Below are positions 24,789 to 32,543 of a stretch of 33,861 bases of DNA, piece after piece (position 1 is the first letter of the stretch; every line of letters begins with the position of its first letter). The notes under the pieces are model-generated. The model was not told the origin of the DNA. It saw nothing but the letters and a program-made list of their open reading frames with translations, and ran no database searches. Both the position numbers and the translations under genes were made by a program. This stretch comes from Sphingomonas sp. CFBP 8760 (GTDB lineage Bacteria; Pseudomonadota; Alphaproteobacteria; Sphingomonadales; Sphingomonadaceae). The stretch is from NCBI RefSeq assembly GCF_014841615.1, contig NZ_JACYUG010000005.1:180010-213870 (forward strand). The letters are read 5' to 3'.

Positions 24789-24842
24789 TTTCGGACACAA
24801 CCGATACACCATTGTCCGAAAAGCAGAAACAAATTTCGGACA
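24789..24842. promoter_or_regulatory. Three TTTCGGACA repeats, likely AbiEi operator
   Basis: TTTCGGACA at 24789-24797, its reverse complement TGTCCGAAA at 24813-24821, and TTTCGGACA at 24834-24842. Start-to-start distances are 24 and 21 bases, about two helical turns, so a multimeric regulator could bind one face of the DNA. They lie immediately upstream of the AbiEi start. Confidence 0.65.
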
Positions 24843-25022
24843 GAAGTTAGTTTGCTGTGGTGCGCGACGGCCAGACATGCAGCTGCGACTCAGCCGCCAT
24901 TATCCCATTTTGCTTTATAGATCGCAGCACCGTGGCTGAGCTGCCAGCACGACAGGTCACCTGCCCGGCTGTTGCCGACCACGGGCGCGTCCTTTGTCGC
25001 GGCGCTGGCGCGCCGCGATCGA

Positions 25023-25982
25023 TCAGGCAGACAACATCGCCCTGAGCTTGAACAGCCGCTCCTCCACATCTAGCCAGGAGCGCCCCGGCACGCGGGGGCC
25101 GCTCAGAAACTCCTCGAGCAACGCGATCTCGCGATCATGATCATGATGCGCACGGCAGAGCTTGGCGGCGACCATCCAATCCCACGGCGCACGGTCGCGG
25201 CGCGCCTTCACCAGGATCGGCGCAAGTTCCTCCTCGGGCACCGTACCGGTCTTGCGGTTGCGTGGCTTGGGCACGGAAAGTCGCGGGGCCTTGCGCTCGC
25301 CGGCGAGGATCGCACCTGCCTCGGCGCGGCGCTTCACGACGGTATGATTGGGGGACACCCAGGAGGGATAGCGCTTGAAATAGGCGTCGATTGCCTGGGC
25401 GATCTCGGCGTAGCGCCCGAGCTTTCGGAGTACCAGCGTCAGTCGATCGAGCGCGGCGATGTCGCCATGCGCCGGATGGCCGATCTCGTTACGCAGCTCG
25501 GCGACCAGCCCGGCCTCATAAGTGATCGCGCAGTATTCATGCATCTGTTCGATCGCCTGCCGGTAGCGCGCGACCGCGGCTTCGGGGTCGCTCGTCTCAA
25601 GCGGGCGCGTGGCGGAAATGAAGCTGGTGTTCGCGTCGCGCAGCTTATGGAAGTGGTCAAGTTCCGCATAGTCGAACTGGCGCCCGGGATTGACCCAGTT
25701 GGTGAGGGTCTTGCCATGCTTGGCGATCAGGTCGCCTTCCAGATCGAGCGCGTCCTCCTCGCCCAGATCTTCTGCCAGGATCACGATCTCATAGGCACTG
25801 TCGCACCGGGTGCGCACGAGTCGGTGCCATTGCGCATCGCGATCGGTTGACCAGGCACGCGTGCCCGTCCCCTTGCCGATATAGAAGGGCACCCGGTCTG
25901 GCCCGAGATGCGCATAGACATAGCAGCGCTTCGGGGAGCGGCGCTCGCCGGTCACGCGGTATCCAAGTTCCTCGTGCGTCAT
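25023..25982 (-). CDS. GIY-YIG nuclease domain protein with helical C-terminus
   Basis: 319 residues. The N-terminal 110 residues form a GIY-YIG nuclease domain, LEM-3-like: CYVYAHLGPDRVPFYIGKGT (20-39) holds the first tyrosine and YIG motif with RAW behind, DALDLEGDLIAKHG the metal-binding Glu, and TNWVNPGRQ the final Asn. The rest is alpha-helical, TPR-like, perhaps for partner binding. The frame is open to 26336 because it runs antisense through the HNH gene; ATG 25982 is chosen for its GGGGGG ribosome binding site and the domain start. It is divergent from the HNH gene with 36 bases between. A defence nuclease is likely; function unproven. Confidence 0.78.
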   Translation of the reverse strand: MTHEELGYRVTGERRSPKRCYVYAHLGPDRVPFYIGKGTGTRAWSTDRDAQWHRLVRTRCDSAYEIVILAEDLGEEDALDLEGDLIAKHGKTLTNWVNPGRQFDYAELDHFHKLRDANTSFISATRPLETSDPEAAVARYRQAIEQMHEYCAITYEAGLVAELRNEIGHPAHGDIAALDRLTLVLRKLGRYAEIAQAIDAYFKRYPSWVSPNHTVVKRRAEAGAILAGERKAPRLSVPKPRNRKTGTVPEEELAPILVKARRDRAPWDWMVAAKLCRAHHDHDREIALLEEFLSGPRVPGRSWLDVEERLFKLRAMLSA

Positions 25983-26018
25983 ATCGCCCCCCGAAAATTC
26001 TGTCCCTATATCGGCATC

Positions 26019-26879
26019 ATGACGATAGTGACCGAAAAGGCGAAGCGCCTGACGCCGAAAAGCCAGACCCTGCGCGAGGTGTTCCTCAAGTCTGGCAATC
26101 TCTGCGCCTTTCCGGGATGCGGCGCGCTGATGATGGACGCCGAAGGCACTTTCATCGGTCAGGTCTGTCATATCGAAGCGGCCGAGGACGATGGCGAACG
26201 CTTCAACGTGGCCATGACCAACGAAGCGCGCCGCCAAGCCGCGAACCTGATGCTTATGTGCTACCCGCACCACCAGAAGACCAATGACATCGCGGTCTAC
26301 ACCGTGGCAAAGTTGAAAAAAATGAAGGCCGATCACGAGAGCCGCTTCTCACACCCCGATCGCGCCATCTTGGAGAAGCTGACCGACTGGACCGAGGCGG
26401 ATCAACCGAGCCACGCGACAAATCTGATCCGGCTAGATGCGGCGGTGGGCTGGGGCCATGCGCCACACGAGCTCGCTGAATCCGCGATTGAGCTGAAGGA
26501 CTATGTCGAGCGCTTGCGCGATGTGCCCGTAGAACTTCGCCGCTTCATCGGGGCGGTCGCGAAGCGAGCGGCGAAGATGGAACACACCAACGCCGTTCGC
26601 ATCGGTTTCGACGGTATTAGAATCTTGGCGAGTGATCTCAAAGGGGCGTTCCGCCTTGGCGAACGCGCGATCGGCGAGCGCGCCAATCAGCTGGACGTCT
26701 ATGGTCTTGGCGATCTCGACATGATCGACACCGATCTGGGCCCAAAAGCGGCGGTTCGCATCCGCAATATGAAAAGCGGCTGGCGGCTCTGGTTGGATCT
26801 GGTCCGCTTTTGCGAGACCGAAAGCGAGACTATGGAGGCTTTCACCGATGACCTCAACTTCGCGCGTCTCGATGGCTGA
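26019..26879 (+). CDS. HNH endonuclease domain protein
   Basis: 286 residues. Residues 15-90 form an HNH domain: LCAFPGCGALM (Cys29, Cys34), VCHIEAAEDDG (His51), AANLMLMCYPHHQKTND (Asn76, Cys81, His84, His85), so the metal and catalytic residues are present. The C-terminal 190 residues are helical and unassigned. The frame is open to 25908, but the ATG at 26019 fits the domain start; no ribosome binding site precedes it, and a TATATC ten bases upstream suggests a leaderless transcript. Its stop lies directly at an IS5 remnant, so the last residues (FARLDG) may not be native. Confidence 0.8.
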   Translation: MTIVTEKAKRLTPKSQTLREVFLKSGNLCAFPGCGALMMDAEGTFIGQVCHIEAAEDDGERFNVAMTNEARRQAANLMLMCYPHHQKTNDIAVYTVAKLKKMKADHESRFSHPDRAILEKLTDWTEADQPSHATNLIRLDAAVGWGHAPHELAESAIELKDYVERLRDVPVELRRFIGAVAKRAAKMEHTNAVRIGFDGIRILASDLKGAFRLGERAIGERANQLDVYGLGDLDMIDTDLGPKAAVRIRNMKSGWRLWLDLVRFCETESETMEAFTDDLNFARLDG

Positions 26880-27678
26880 GGTTATCCGTCTGACATTAAC
26901 GAGGAGGAATGGTCGCTGATCGCGCCGTACCTGCTGTTGCAGCGAGAGGATACGAGTCAGCGAGAGCATGATCTGCGTGAGGTGTTCAATGGCCTGCGTT
27001 ACATCGTAAAGACGGGCGCACCGTGGCGGTGGATGCCGAACGACCTGCCGCCCCGGGCTGCGGTGTACCAGCAGACGCAACGCTGGCTGCCAGCGGGCTG
27101 TTTCGAGGCAATGGTGGACGATCTGCGCGGTGTATTGCGACTGGCCGCAGGATGCCCGGCGGAGCCCAGCGCCGCCATCATCGACAGCCGGACGCTGCGC
27201 TCCACGCCCGAAAGCGGCGAGCGGGCAGGCTATGACGGGGCCAAGCGCAAGAAAGGCTCGAAAATCCACATGGCGGTGGACACGCTGGGACACCTGTTAG
27301 CCCTGCATGTCACACCCGCCAGCGCCGAGGATCGCGGTGAGGTCGAACGGCTCGCCCGCACCGTGCGGGCCGTCACCGATGGCCACGTCGAAATCGCCTT
27401 GGTAGACCAGGGCTATACCGGCGAGCGCGCCGCCAATGCAGAGGCCGGGCACGGTATCGCCCTGGAGGTCGTCAAGCTGCCGGAAGCCAAACGCGGCTTC
27501 GTGCTACTGCCGCGCCGCTGGGTTGTCGAACGATCATTCGCCTGGGCAACCCGCTACCGCCGCCTCGTGAAAGATTATGAACGCTATGCCGAAACACTTG
27601 ACGGACTTCATGTCGTCGCCTTCGTATGCCTCATGATGAAGCAAGCCGCTTAACTCGCCATAGGCTCATAACAGCCTC
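26880..27678 (+). mobile_element. IS5-family element lacking its left end
   Basis: The transposase reads from YPSDINEEEWSLIAPYL at about 26883 to a stop at 27653, without the start codon and first residues; an internal TTG at 26937 is the earliest in-frame start. DDE residues are present (IIDSRTLRSTPES, LVDQGYTG, VVERSFAWATRYRRL). The right terminal repeat ATAACAGCCTC is at 27668-27678, followed by TAG. The left terminal repeat is missing: the HNH gene ends where it should be. The element is dead unless complemented. Confidence 0.82.
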
Positions 27679-27710
27679 TAGGACATGCAACCGCTGCATA
27701 CGCATGCGAA

Positions 27711-28379
27711 TTACGTTCCTTTTTGCGAAGCGTTCTCCAATACGCGTTTGATGAACTGCTTGCGTTTGTTGCCACAGATTGGCTCGCGGTCCGCGCTTGC
27801 CTGTAGATCGTCCGGATCGAGTGCGATCCGGCTTTCCTTGGCAAAGAGCGCGGATGGATCCTCGTTTGGAGTTACAGTCATGACCTCGCCGTTTCGTTGC
27901 AGCGCGAGAGCTGCAAACGTGCGTTTGTGGCCGCCAATATAATCGAACGCTTTGATTTTCGCATGGCGCGAACTTGTGACATTTCCTTCGATAAGCAGTC
28001 GGTCGAACAGCGGCACCCCGTCGCAAATACCTTTCGTCTCGATCGACCCGGTCAGCGATCCTGAACCTACGTCATCTATGTCGAGACGAAATGCTTCACC
28101 GGTGAGCCGAAGCTCGGCCATATTACTGCGTCCCTCAGGATAATTACTCCACTTGCCTTTCCAGCCCGCATAATCAGCATACCAGTCGAAAAACTGATCG
28201 CTGGTCTTTCGAATCTCGTCCGGTAGCGCGCGAGTGTTAGAAAGAATCGCATTGACGTTGGTCAGTAACAACGCGATGGCCGCCACCACGCCTACAAACC
28301 AAATCCATGGCTTCTTCCAAGCCGGCAAAGGGGAAGGCGCTGAACGCGATTTTGCGCTCGGGTTTTCCTTGCGAGCCAT
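27711..28379 (-). CDS. Membrane-anchored hypothetical protein
   Basis: 222 residues. A basic N-terminus is followed by one membrane segment (WIWFVGVVAAIALLLTNVNA, about 26-45), then a soluble part with YAGWKGKWSNYPEGRSN and a hydrophilic, charged tail. No family recognised. AGGAGA precedes the ATG. It is second in a two-gene unit, 28 bases after the 206-residue gene. Membrane anchoring of a small soluble domain is a usual layout for defence effectors, but there is no direct evidence. Confidence 0.65.
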   Translation of the reverse strand: MARKENPSAKSRSAPSPLPAWKKPWIWFVGVVAAIALLLTNVNAILSNTRALPDEIRKTSDQFFDWYADYAGWKGKWSNYPEGRSNMAELRLTGEAFRLDIDDVGSGSLTGSIETKGICDGVPLFDRLLIEGNVTSSRHAKIKAFDYIGGHKRTFAALALQRNGEVMTVTPNEDPSALFAKESRIALDPDDLQASADREPICGNKRKQFIKRVLENASQKGT

Positions 28380-28407
28380 GAATTTTTTTCTCTCCTGTCC
28401 CAGTGCC

Positions 28408-29028
28408 TTAGGACGATGGGATACCCTCTAAATCGATCCGCTTGGTGGTCGCGATGCGGCCATCGACCTCGACTGCAAACGTGACGCCATCAGCTTCAAT
28501 CCGAAAGACGTGGCGGATGAAGCCAAGAAACAAAGTCGGCGTGGCTCCGGCGATGCCGGTGTCGACTATTTCCTCGTCGTCATCCACATGCCGTGTACCA
28601 TAGCTCAAAAGACGCACTTCGCGCGGTAGGCCACCCATCTGATCGAACACCGCTTCAACGGCGATAATAGCCGCGCCGTGCCGATTTAGCGCTACAGGAC
28701 GTTTCAGAAAGGCGCGCAGTTTGCTCGCCACATCGCGCCACGCCGTTAGGTTTTCCATGATCGGCTTGCCGAGAAAGAATAGCGCGGCACTCATCGTCCA
28801 AAGCGGAACCGGCGCCGTGCCGCTAAGAAAGGTGATAAAGGCCGGTAGGCTAGCGCCTGGGCCGATGTCACCGTCTTCAAAAGGGAGGCCATGCTCCGCT
28901 TCCAGCGTGCGTCGGAGCTCTTCGCGAGCGATCTTCCAGTCAGCGTCCTCCTCGATGACCCCATAGGTCTCGTCGATGATCGCAATCTGGATTTGATCGT
29001 TTTGCTCGGTCGGCTGTGTCCCGTTCAC
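28408..29028 (-). CDS. Hypothetical protein with a hydrophobic core segment
   Basis: 206 residues from a GTG at 29028 with GAGGGGG upstream. The N-terminus (QIQIAIIDETYGVIEEDADW) is acidic. A segment from about 61 to 97 (LPAFITFLSGTAPVPLWTMS, then AALFFLGKPI) is hydrophobic enough to pack into or against a membrane. The C-terminal third (FIRHVFRIEADGVTFAVEVD) is beta-rich. No family recognised. First gene of a two-gene unit with the membrane-anchored gene. Confidence 0.62.
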   Translation of the reverse strand: MNGTQPTEQNDQIQIAIIDETYGVIEEDADWKIAREELRRTLEAEHGLPFEDGDIGPGASLPAFITFLSGTAPVPLWTMSAALFFLGKPIMENLTAWRDVASKLRAFLKRPVALNRHGAAIIAVEAVFDQMGGLPREVRLLSYGTRHVDDDEEIVDTGIAGATPTLFLGFIRHVFRIEADGVTFAVEVDGRIATTKRIDLEGIPSS

Positions 29029-29122
29029 CCTGCGTCCCCCTCAAATTTCATCAACACCACCTCCCGAATAACTTCGCCCGGCACCGCACACCGTTAACAT
29101 CGGCAGCGGAAGGACGCTGGAT

Positions 29123-29281
29123 ATGAATAGATGGAAACGTCTTCGGTCTGTGCGACTGCTTGTGGTCTTTGCGCCCATCGCACTGACATTAACTGACGTC
29201 CTACTGCTCCTAAATCGCGGTCGAGAGCTGCCAGTCTGTTACCGGCCCAGCTCCAGTCGCAACGCCATGCCGCACGAATAA
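29123..29281 (+). CDS. Possible 52-residue membrane peptide
   Basis: ATG 29123, with AAGGA about nine bases upstream, opens MNRWKRLRSVRLLVVFAPIA followed by LTLTDVLLLLN, one hydrophobic segment with a basic N-terminus, then a polar tail. It is too short for the frame prediction to be secure and has no recognised family. It stands alone between the two-gene unknown unit and pncA. Confidence 0.3.
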   Translation: MNRWKRLRSVRLLVVFAPIALTLTDVLLLLNRGRELPVCYRPSSSRNAMPHE

Positions 29282-29518
29282 GCGCTAAACGCCGTATTTT
29301 GACAAGAGCTGACGGTCAACCTGCCGCATGTGAACAACGAGCTTTGTCAACAGCTGCCGTTCAGACCTTGCAACAGGACGACCGCAAAGTGCCATTTTTG
29401 CCGTTCCGCGTCCGCGACATGTCGTTTACGGGGAACGAACCAGTCTACATGAATGAATGACCGAAGTTAGGAAGCGAGCGGGGCGGCCTGAACGTCCATT
29501 TGTGGGTCGTTTAGCGTT

Positions 29519-30172
29519 TCAAGAAAACCGGACGTCAGCCGCGCGGAACTGGGCTTCCGCCGCGTCGACTGTCGTCCCACCGGGTACCGGCATGGCGATC
29601 GCTCGCGTATAGTCCTTCAGGATAGACGCTTCGAAGCCCTCACGCCGAGCATCGAGCGCCGACCAGGCAACGCAGAAATCATAGGCCAATCCCACGAACA
29701 CGCACCGGTGAACCTGCTTTTCGCGCAGATAGCCGGCCAGCCCCGTCCTCGTCGTCTTGTCGTTCTCGAAAAAGGCCGAATAGGAATCCACCGTCGGGTC
29801 GTAGCCTTTACGGATCACGAGGTGAGCGCGTGTGAGTGCGCTGTGCACGCCGGGATGGAACTCGGCGCCAGCTGTTCCCTGGATGCAGTGATCAGGCCAC
29901 AACACCTGCTCGCCATACGGCATCGGCACTGTTTCGAATGGCTGCCGATCGGGATGGCTGCTCGCAAAAGACAGATGCCCGGCTGGATGCCAATCCTGCG
30001 TCATAACTATGTGCTGGTACTGCGTGGCCAGTAGGCTGATCCCGGTCATGATCTCGTCTCCCCCCGCAACTGCCAGTCGGCCACCGGGGCAAAAGTCGAT
30101 TTGCGGATCAACGATGATGAGCGCATCTGACCCTGTGATTGCCTCGTTCCCAGTGAAGTGCTTGGTGGCCAT
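29519..30172 (-). CDS. pncA: Nicotinamidase
   Basis: 217 residues. Converts nicotinamide to nicotinate for NAD salvage in the cytoplasm. The isochorismatase-fold triad is visible: Asp22 in VDPQIDFCPGG, Lys122 in VIRKGYD, and Cys167 in GLAYDFCVAW, with metal-site residues in MTQDWHPAGH (Asp60, His62) and WPDHC. The ATG at 30172 is chosen for a GAGG six bases upstream; ATGs at 30175 and 30178 are also in frame. It lies outside the defence island. Since the SIR2 protein would release nicotinamide from NAD, a link is conceivable but unsupported. Confidence 0.9.
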   Translation of the reverse strand: MATKHFTGNEAITGSDALIIVDPQIDFCPGGRLAVAGGDEIMTGISLLATQYQHIVMTQDWHPAGHLSFASSHPDRQPFETVPMPYGEQVLWPDHCIQGTAGAEFHPGVHSALTRAHLVIRKGYDPTVDSYSAFFENDKTTRTGLAGYLREKQVHRCVFVGLAYDFCVAWSALDARREGFEASILKDYTRAIAMPVPGGTTVDAAEAQFRAADVRFS

Positions 30173-30733
30173 CATCATCCTCACAAAGCTGATAGGCCGC
30201 TTAAAAAGCAGCCTGCTGCGACATCGTTCCACCACCAGATTACAACCGGGGCCGCTCAGAGCCGTTCGTTTCCCTTTAAACGGACGGCCAGGAATATGAT
30301 GACATCATCCTATAACGGACATCCGCTCTCCGGTCGTTTGAAACCGTAGAAACAAATTATCCGGGTAGCCTAACGATCCATCCGGTAAAATGAATGAACG
30401 GCGGAATTTGAGAAGGTATCGGAACGGCATGAACCGCCGGTTGTGGGGCGACCTTTTGATATGGCATCCGCCTTTTGAAAGACGGATGCTCCATCAAACC
30501 CGGTGCGGTTCACTTCGGTCGTTTAGCCACCGCTCGCCCTTCGCGATTAAAGCTTTCACGGAGACGGCAAACTTGCAAGGCGAGATTGGGAAATCTCACG
30601 CTGCGCCACGACGGGTGGATCATCGGTCATATTGGGTGAGTTCGTTAGGACACATCTGTCATGAGCGGCTTCAGCATGACCATCGGCAGGCTGGTAGGCG
30701 GGGCATGCCTTCCATTCCGAAACGGGGAAATTT
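30173..30733. other. Long intergenic region between pncA and the GGDEF gene
   Basis: Apart from the hairpin at 30261-30288 no gene or repeat is recognised. Open frames on the plus strand (30390-30737) lack family motifs and overlap the GGDEF start. Confidence 0.4.
30261..30288. other. Stable hairpin upstream of pncA
   Basis: GCCGTTCGTTT (30261-30271) pairs with AAACGGACGGC (30278-30288), eleven base pairs with one G-T, around a six-base loop. No T-run follows on either strand. It could be a regulatory structure in the pncA leader or a leftover repeat. Confidence 0.4.
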
Positions 30734-31732
30734 GTGACGGATCACAACAGTCAATCGCAGGGTGGGGGCAAGGTCCTTGCGTTCCTCGATCGACATCGGC
30801 TCTCCCATACGCCAGACCATTATTCGTTTGCGCATGAGTACCTTAACGGCGACGATCAAGACTTTCGGGCCAAGGTCGACGGCGTCATCGACGGCGGTGC
30901 CCGGCTCACGCCCGCCCAAGTCAAGAGGTTCCGGCCCAGCAGCACGCTGCGTTTGCTCGCGCCCCAGATCGACCACATCACCTTGCGCGTCCTCGACGTC
31001 GTCAGCGACGCCCTGGAAACCGTCAGCGACCTCAACCGTGAACTGATCGTCGCCTCTGCGGCCCTTCTCGATTCCCCGGATGGCGGCGCCGGACCGCTGA
31101 TTGCCACGGTATTGGAACGGGCCGAAAATGCCGAAGTCCGGTTTGCCGAAGCAGCAAGGCAGGCAAGAAATATCCGGGCTGAGCTGACGGCGCTGCAAAC
31201 CATCGGTCAGCATGACCCGTTGACCGGTCTCATCAATCAAGCCGCACTGGATGAGCGTCTGGCAGCCGAACCAGGTAGCCAACGCACATGCGTGGCGCTG
31301 GTCGACATCGATGGCTTGCGCGGCATTAACGAGGCACATTCAGCCGAGGTCGGCGATCGGCTTATCAAGATCGTGGCGCGAGACCTGATCGACCAGTGCC
31401 CGGGCCACGTCGTCGCCCGATCGGAGGGGGGGACGTTCGCTATCCTGGCCAGTGACATCGACCTCGCTGCTGCTGGCAAGATGGTCACCCGGGCCTGCGA
31501 GGCGTTCGGCGCGCGCGACATGCGGGTGCGAGAGAGCAACCAGCCGCTCGGCCATGTCACCCTGTCTGCCGGCGTCGTTGCGGTGCGTGGTCGGGAAGCC
31601 AAGGCTGTCCTGGCCGCTGCCAACGACCAGCTGCAGCGCGCCAAGCAGGGCGGACGTAATCGGGTAGCGGTCGAGAGCATCGTGGTCGGCCTTGCCGGCG
31701 GAGCAGACGGAGGCGGCGAGAAAGCCCCTTGA
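30734..31732 (+). CDS. GGDEF-domain protein with a degenerate active site
   Basis: 332 residues, cytoplasmic. Residues 1-150 are helical (a coiled coil is likely around LERAENAEVRFAEAARQAR). A GGDEF domain follows, recognisable by HDPLTGLINQAALDERL (160-176), VALVDIDGLRGIN and the end TLSAGVVAV with NDQLQRAKQGGRNRV. The catalytic RxGG(D/E)EF is RSEGGTF (229-235), so cyclase activity is probably lost; such proteins may bind cyclic-di-GMP or GTP. GTG 30734 has GGGGA seven bases upstream. The gene ends shortly before the SOS box of imuA. Confidence 0.82.
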   Translation: MTDHNSQSQGGGKVLAFLDRHRLSHTPDHYSFAHEYLNGDDQDFRAKVDGVIDGGARLTPAQVKRFRPSSTLRLLAPQIDHITLRVLDVVSDALETVSDLNRELIVASAALLDSPDGGAGPLIATVLERAENAEVRFAEAARQARNIRAELTALQTIGQHDPLTGLINQAALDERLAAEPGSQRTCVALVDIDGLRGINEAHSAEVGDRLIKIVARDLIDQCPGHVVARSEGGTFAILASDIDLAAAGKMVTRACEAFGARDMRVRESNQPLGHVTLSAGVVAVRGREAKAVLAAANDQLQRAKQGGRNRVAVESIVVGLAGGADGGGEKAP

Positions 31733-31751
31733 CCGATCGCCCCCGTTAACA

Positions 31752-31766
31752 GAACATAAAGGGAAC
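31752..31766 (+). promoter_or_regulatory. LexA (SOS) box of imuA-imuB
   Basis: GAACATAAAGGGAAC is GAAC-N7-GAAC, the reverse complement of the alphaproteobacterial SOS box GTTC-N7-GTTC. It lies 18 bases upstream of the imuA ATG. Confidence 0.85.
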
Positions 31767-31784
31767 GAATCGAGTATAGCCCTT

Positions 31785-32543
31785 ATGTCCGCCCTTGCCT
31801 CCCTAGCGCCCAGCATAGCGCAGCTGCGGACCATCGCCACGCCGGCGACCGACTACCGCGTGATGCCGTTCGGTGTCGAGGCGATCGACGGCCGGCTTGG
31901 GGCAGGGGGCTTGCGTGCCGGGGCTCTCCACGAGGCAACCGCGCGGGCCGGATCGCTGGCCGACGACGCGGCCACGACGCTATTCATCGCCGGGATCGCT
32001 GCCCGCGAGGCGGCCGGTACCGGCGGTCCAGTGCTCTGGGCAAGCTGCCGGTGTGACCTCTACGCACCCGGCCTCGCGCAAGTCGGGTTGCCGTCTGCCA
32101 GCGTCATCCACGCCCAGCCTCGCGACGATGCCGCACTGCTGGCGGTGGTTGAGGACGCGATACGTGACGGCACGCCAGCCGCGATCGTCGCGGAGGCGAG
32201 CAAGGTATCGATGGTCGCCACCCGCCGCCTGCAACTGGTCGCGGCCGAGGCGGACATGCCGGTACTGCTGCTGCGTCGCCGACGGGGGCTGAATGAAGAC
32301 CCGCTTGCCGAGCCATCCGCCGCGTGGACACGCTGGCGGATTGGCACCGCGTCGTCCGAGCGGCTGAATGTCGCGGGTGTAGGAAGAGGGAGATGGTTGG
32401 TTGAACTAGCACGGCAACGTGGTGGTGAAGGCTTTTCCCTGATCGTGGAGGGTAGCGATGAGACGGGTCGTCTCGCTGTTCCTGCCGGACTTGGCCATCG
32501 AGCGGCTGAGACGGTTGGAACGGCCCGCTTCGCGGCTGCCTGA
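31785..32543 (+). CDS. imuA: SOS mutagenesis accessory protein ImuA
   Basis: 252 residues, a RecA-like fold protein that acts with ImuB and DnaE2 in damage-induced mutagenesis. MPFGVEAIDGRLGAGGLRAG near residue 27, LWASCRCDLYAPGLAQVGL and VEDAIRDGTPAAIVAEASKV with MVATRRLQLVA are the conserved ImuA segments. ATG 31785 is used because it follows the LexA box at the expected distance; the frame is open further upstream to 31692 but overlaps the GGDEF gene. It overlaps imuB by 86 bases. Confidence 0.9.
   Translation: MSALASLAPSIAQLRTIATPATDYRVMPFGVEAIDGRLGAGGLRAGALHEATARAGSLADDAATTLFIAGIAAREAAGTGGPVLWASCRCDLYAPGLAQVGLPSASVIHAQPRDDAALLAVVEDAIRDGTPAAIVAEASKVSMVATRRLQLVAAEADMPVLLLRRRRGLNEDPLAEPSAAWTRWRIGTASSERLNVAGVGRGRWLVELARQRGGEGFSLIVEGSDETGRLAVPAGLGHRAAETVGTARFAAA

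Noticed and set aside
17221..27678. The IS5 left fragment and IS5 right fragment as one split element or composite transposon
   Set aside because: The overlapping transposase codons differ at many positions, so these are two diverged copies, each truncated independently.
29519..30172. PncA as part of an NAD-based defence with the SIR2 gene
   Set aside because: It is 9 kb away with other systems between, and nicotinamidase is a common housekeeping gene.
30390..30737. Plus-strand 115-codon frame
   Set aside because: It has no family motif, a composition unlike the neighbouring genes, and overlaps the well-supported GGDEF start.
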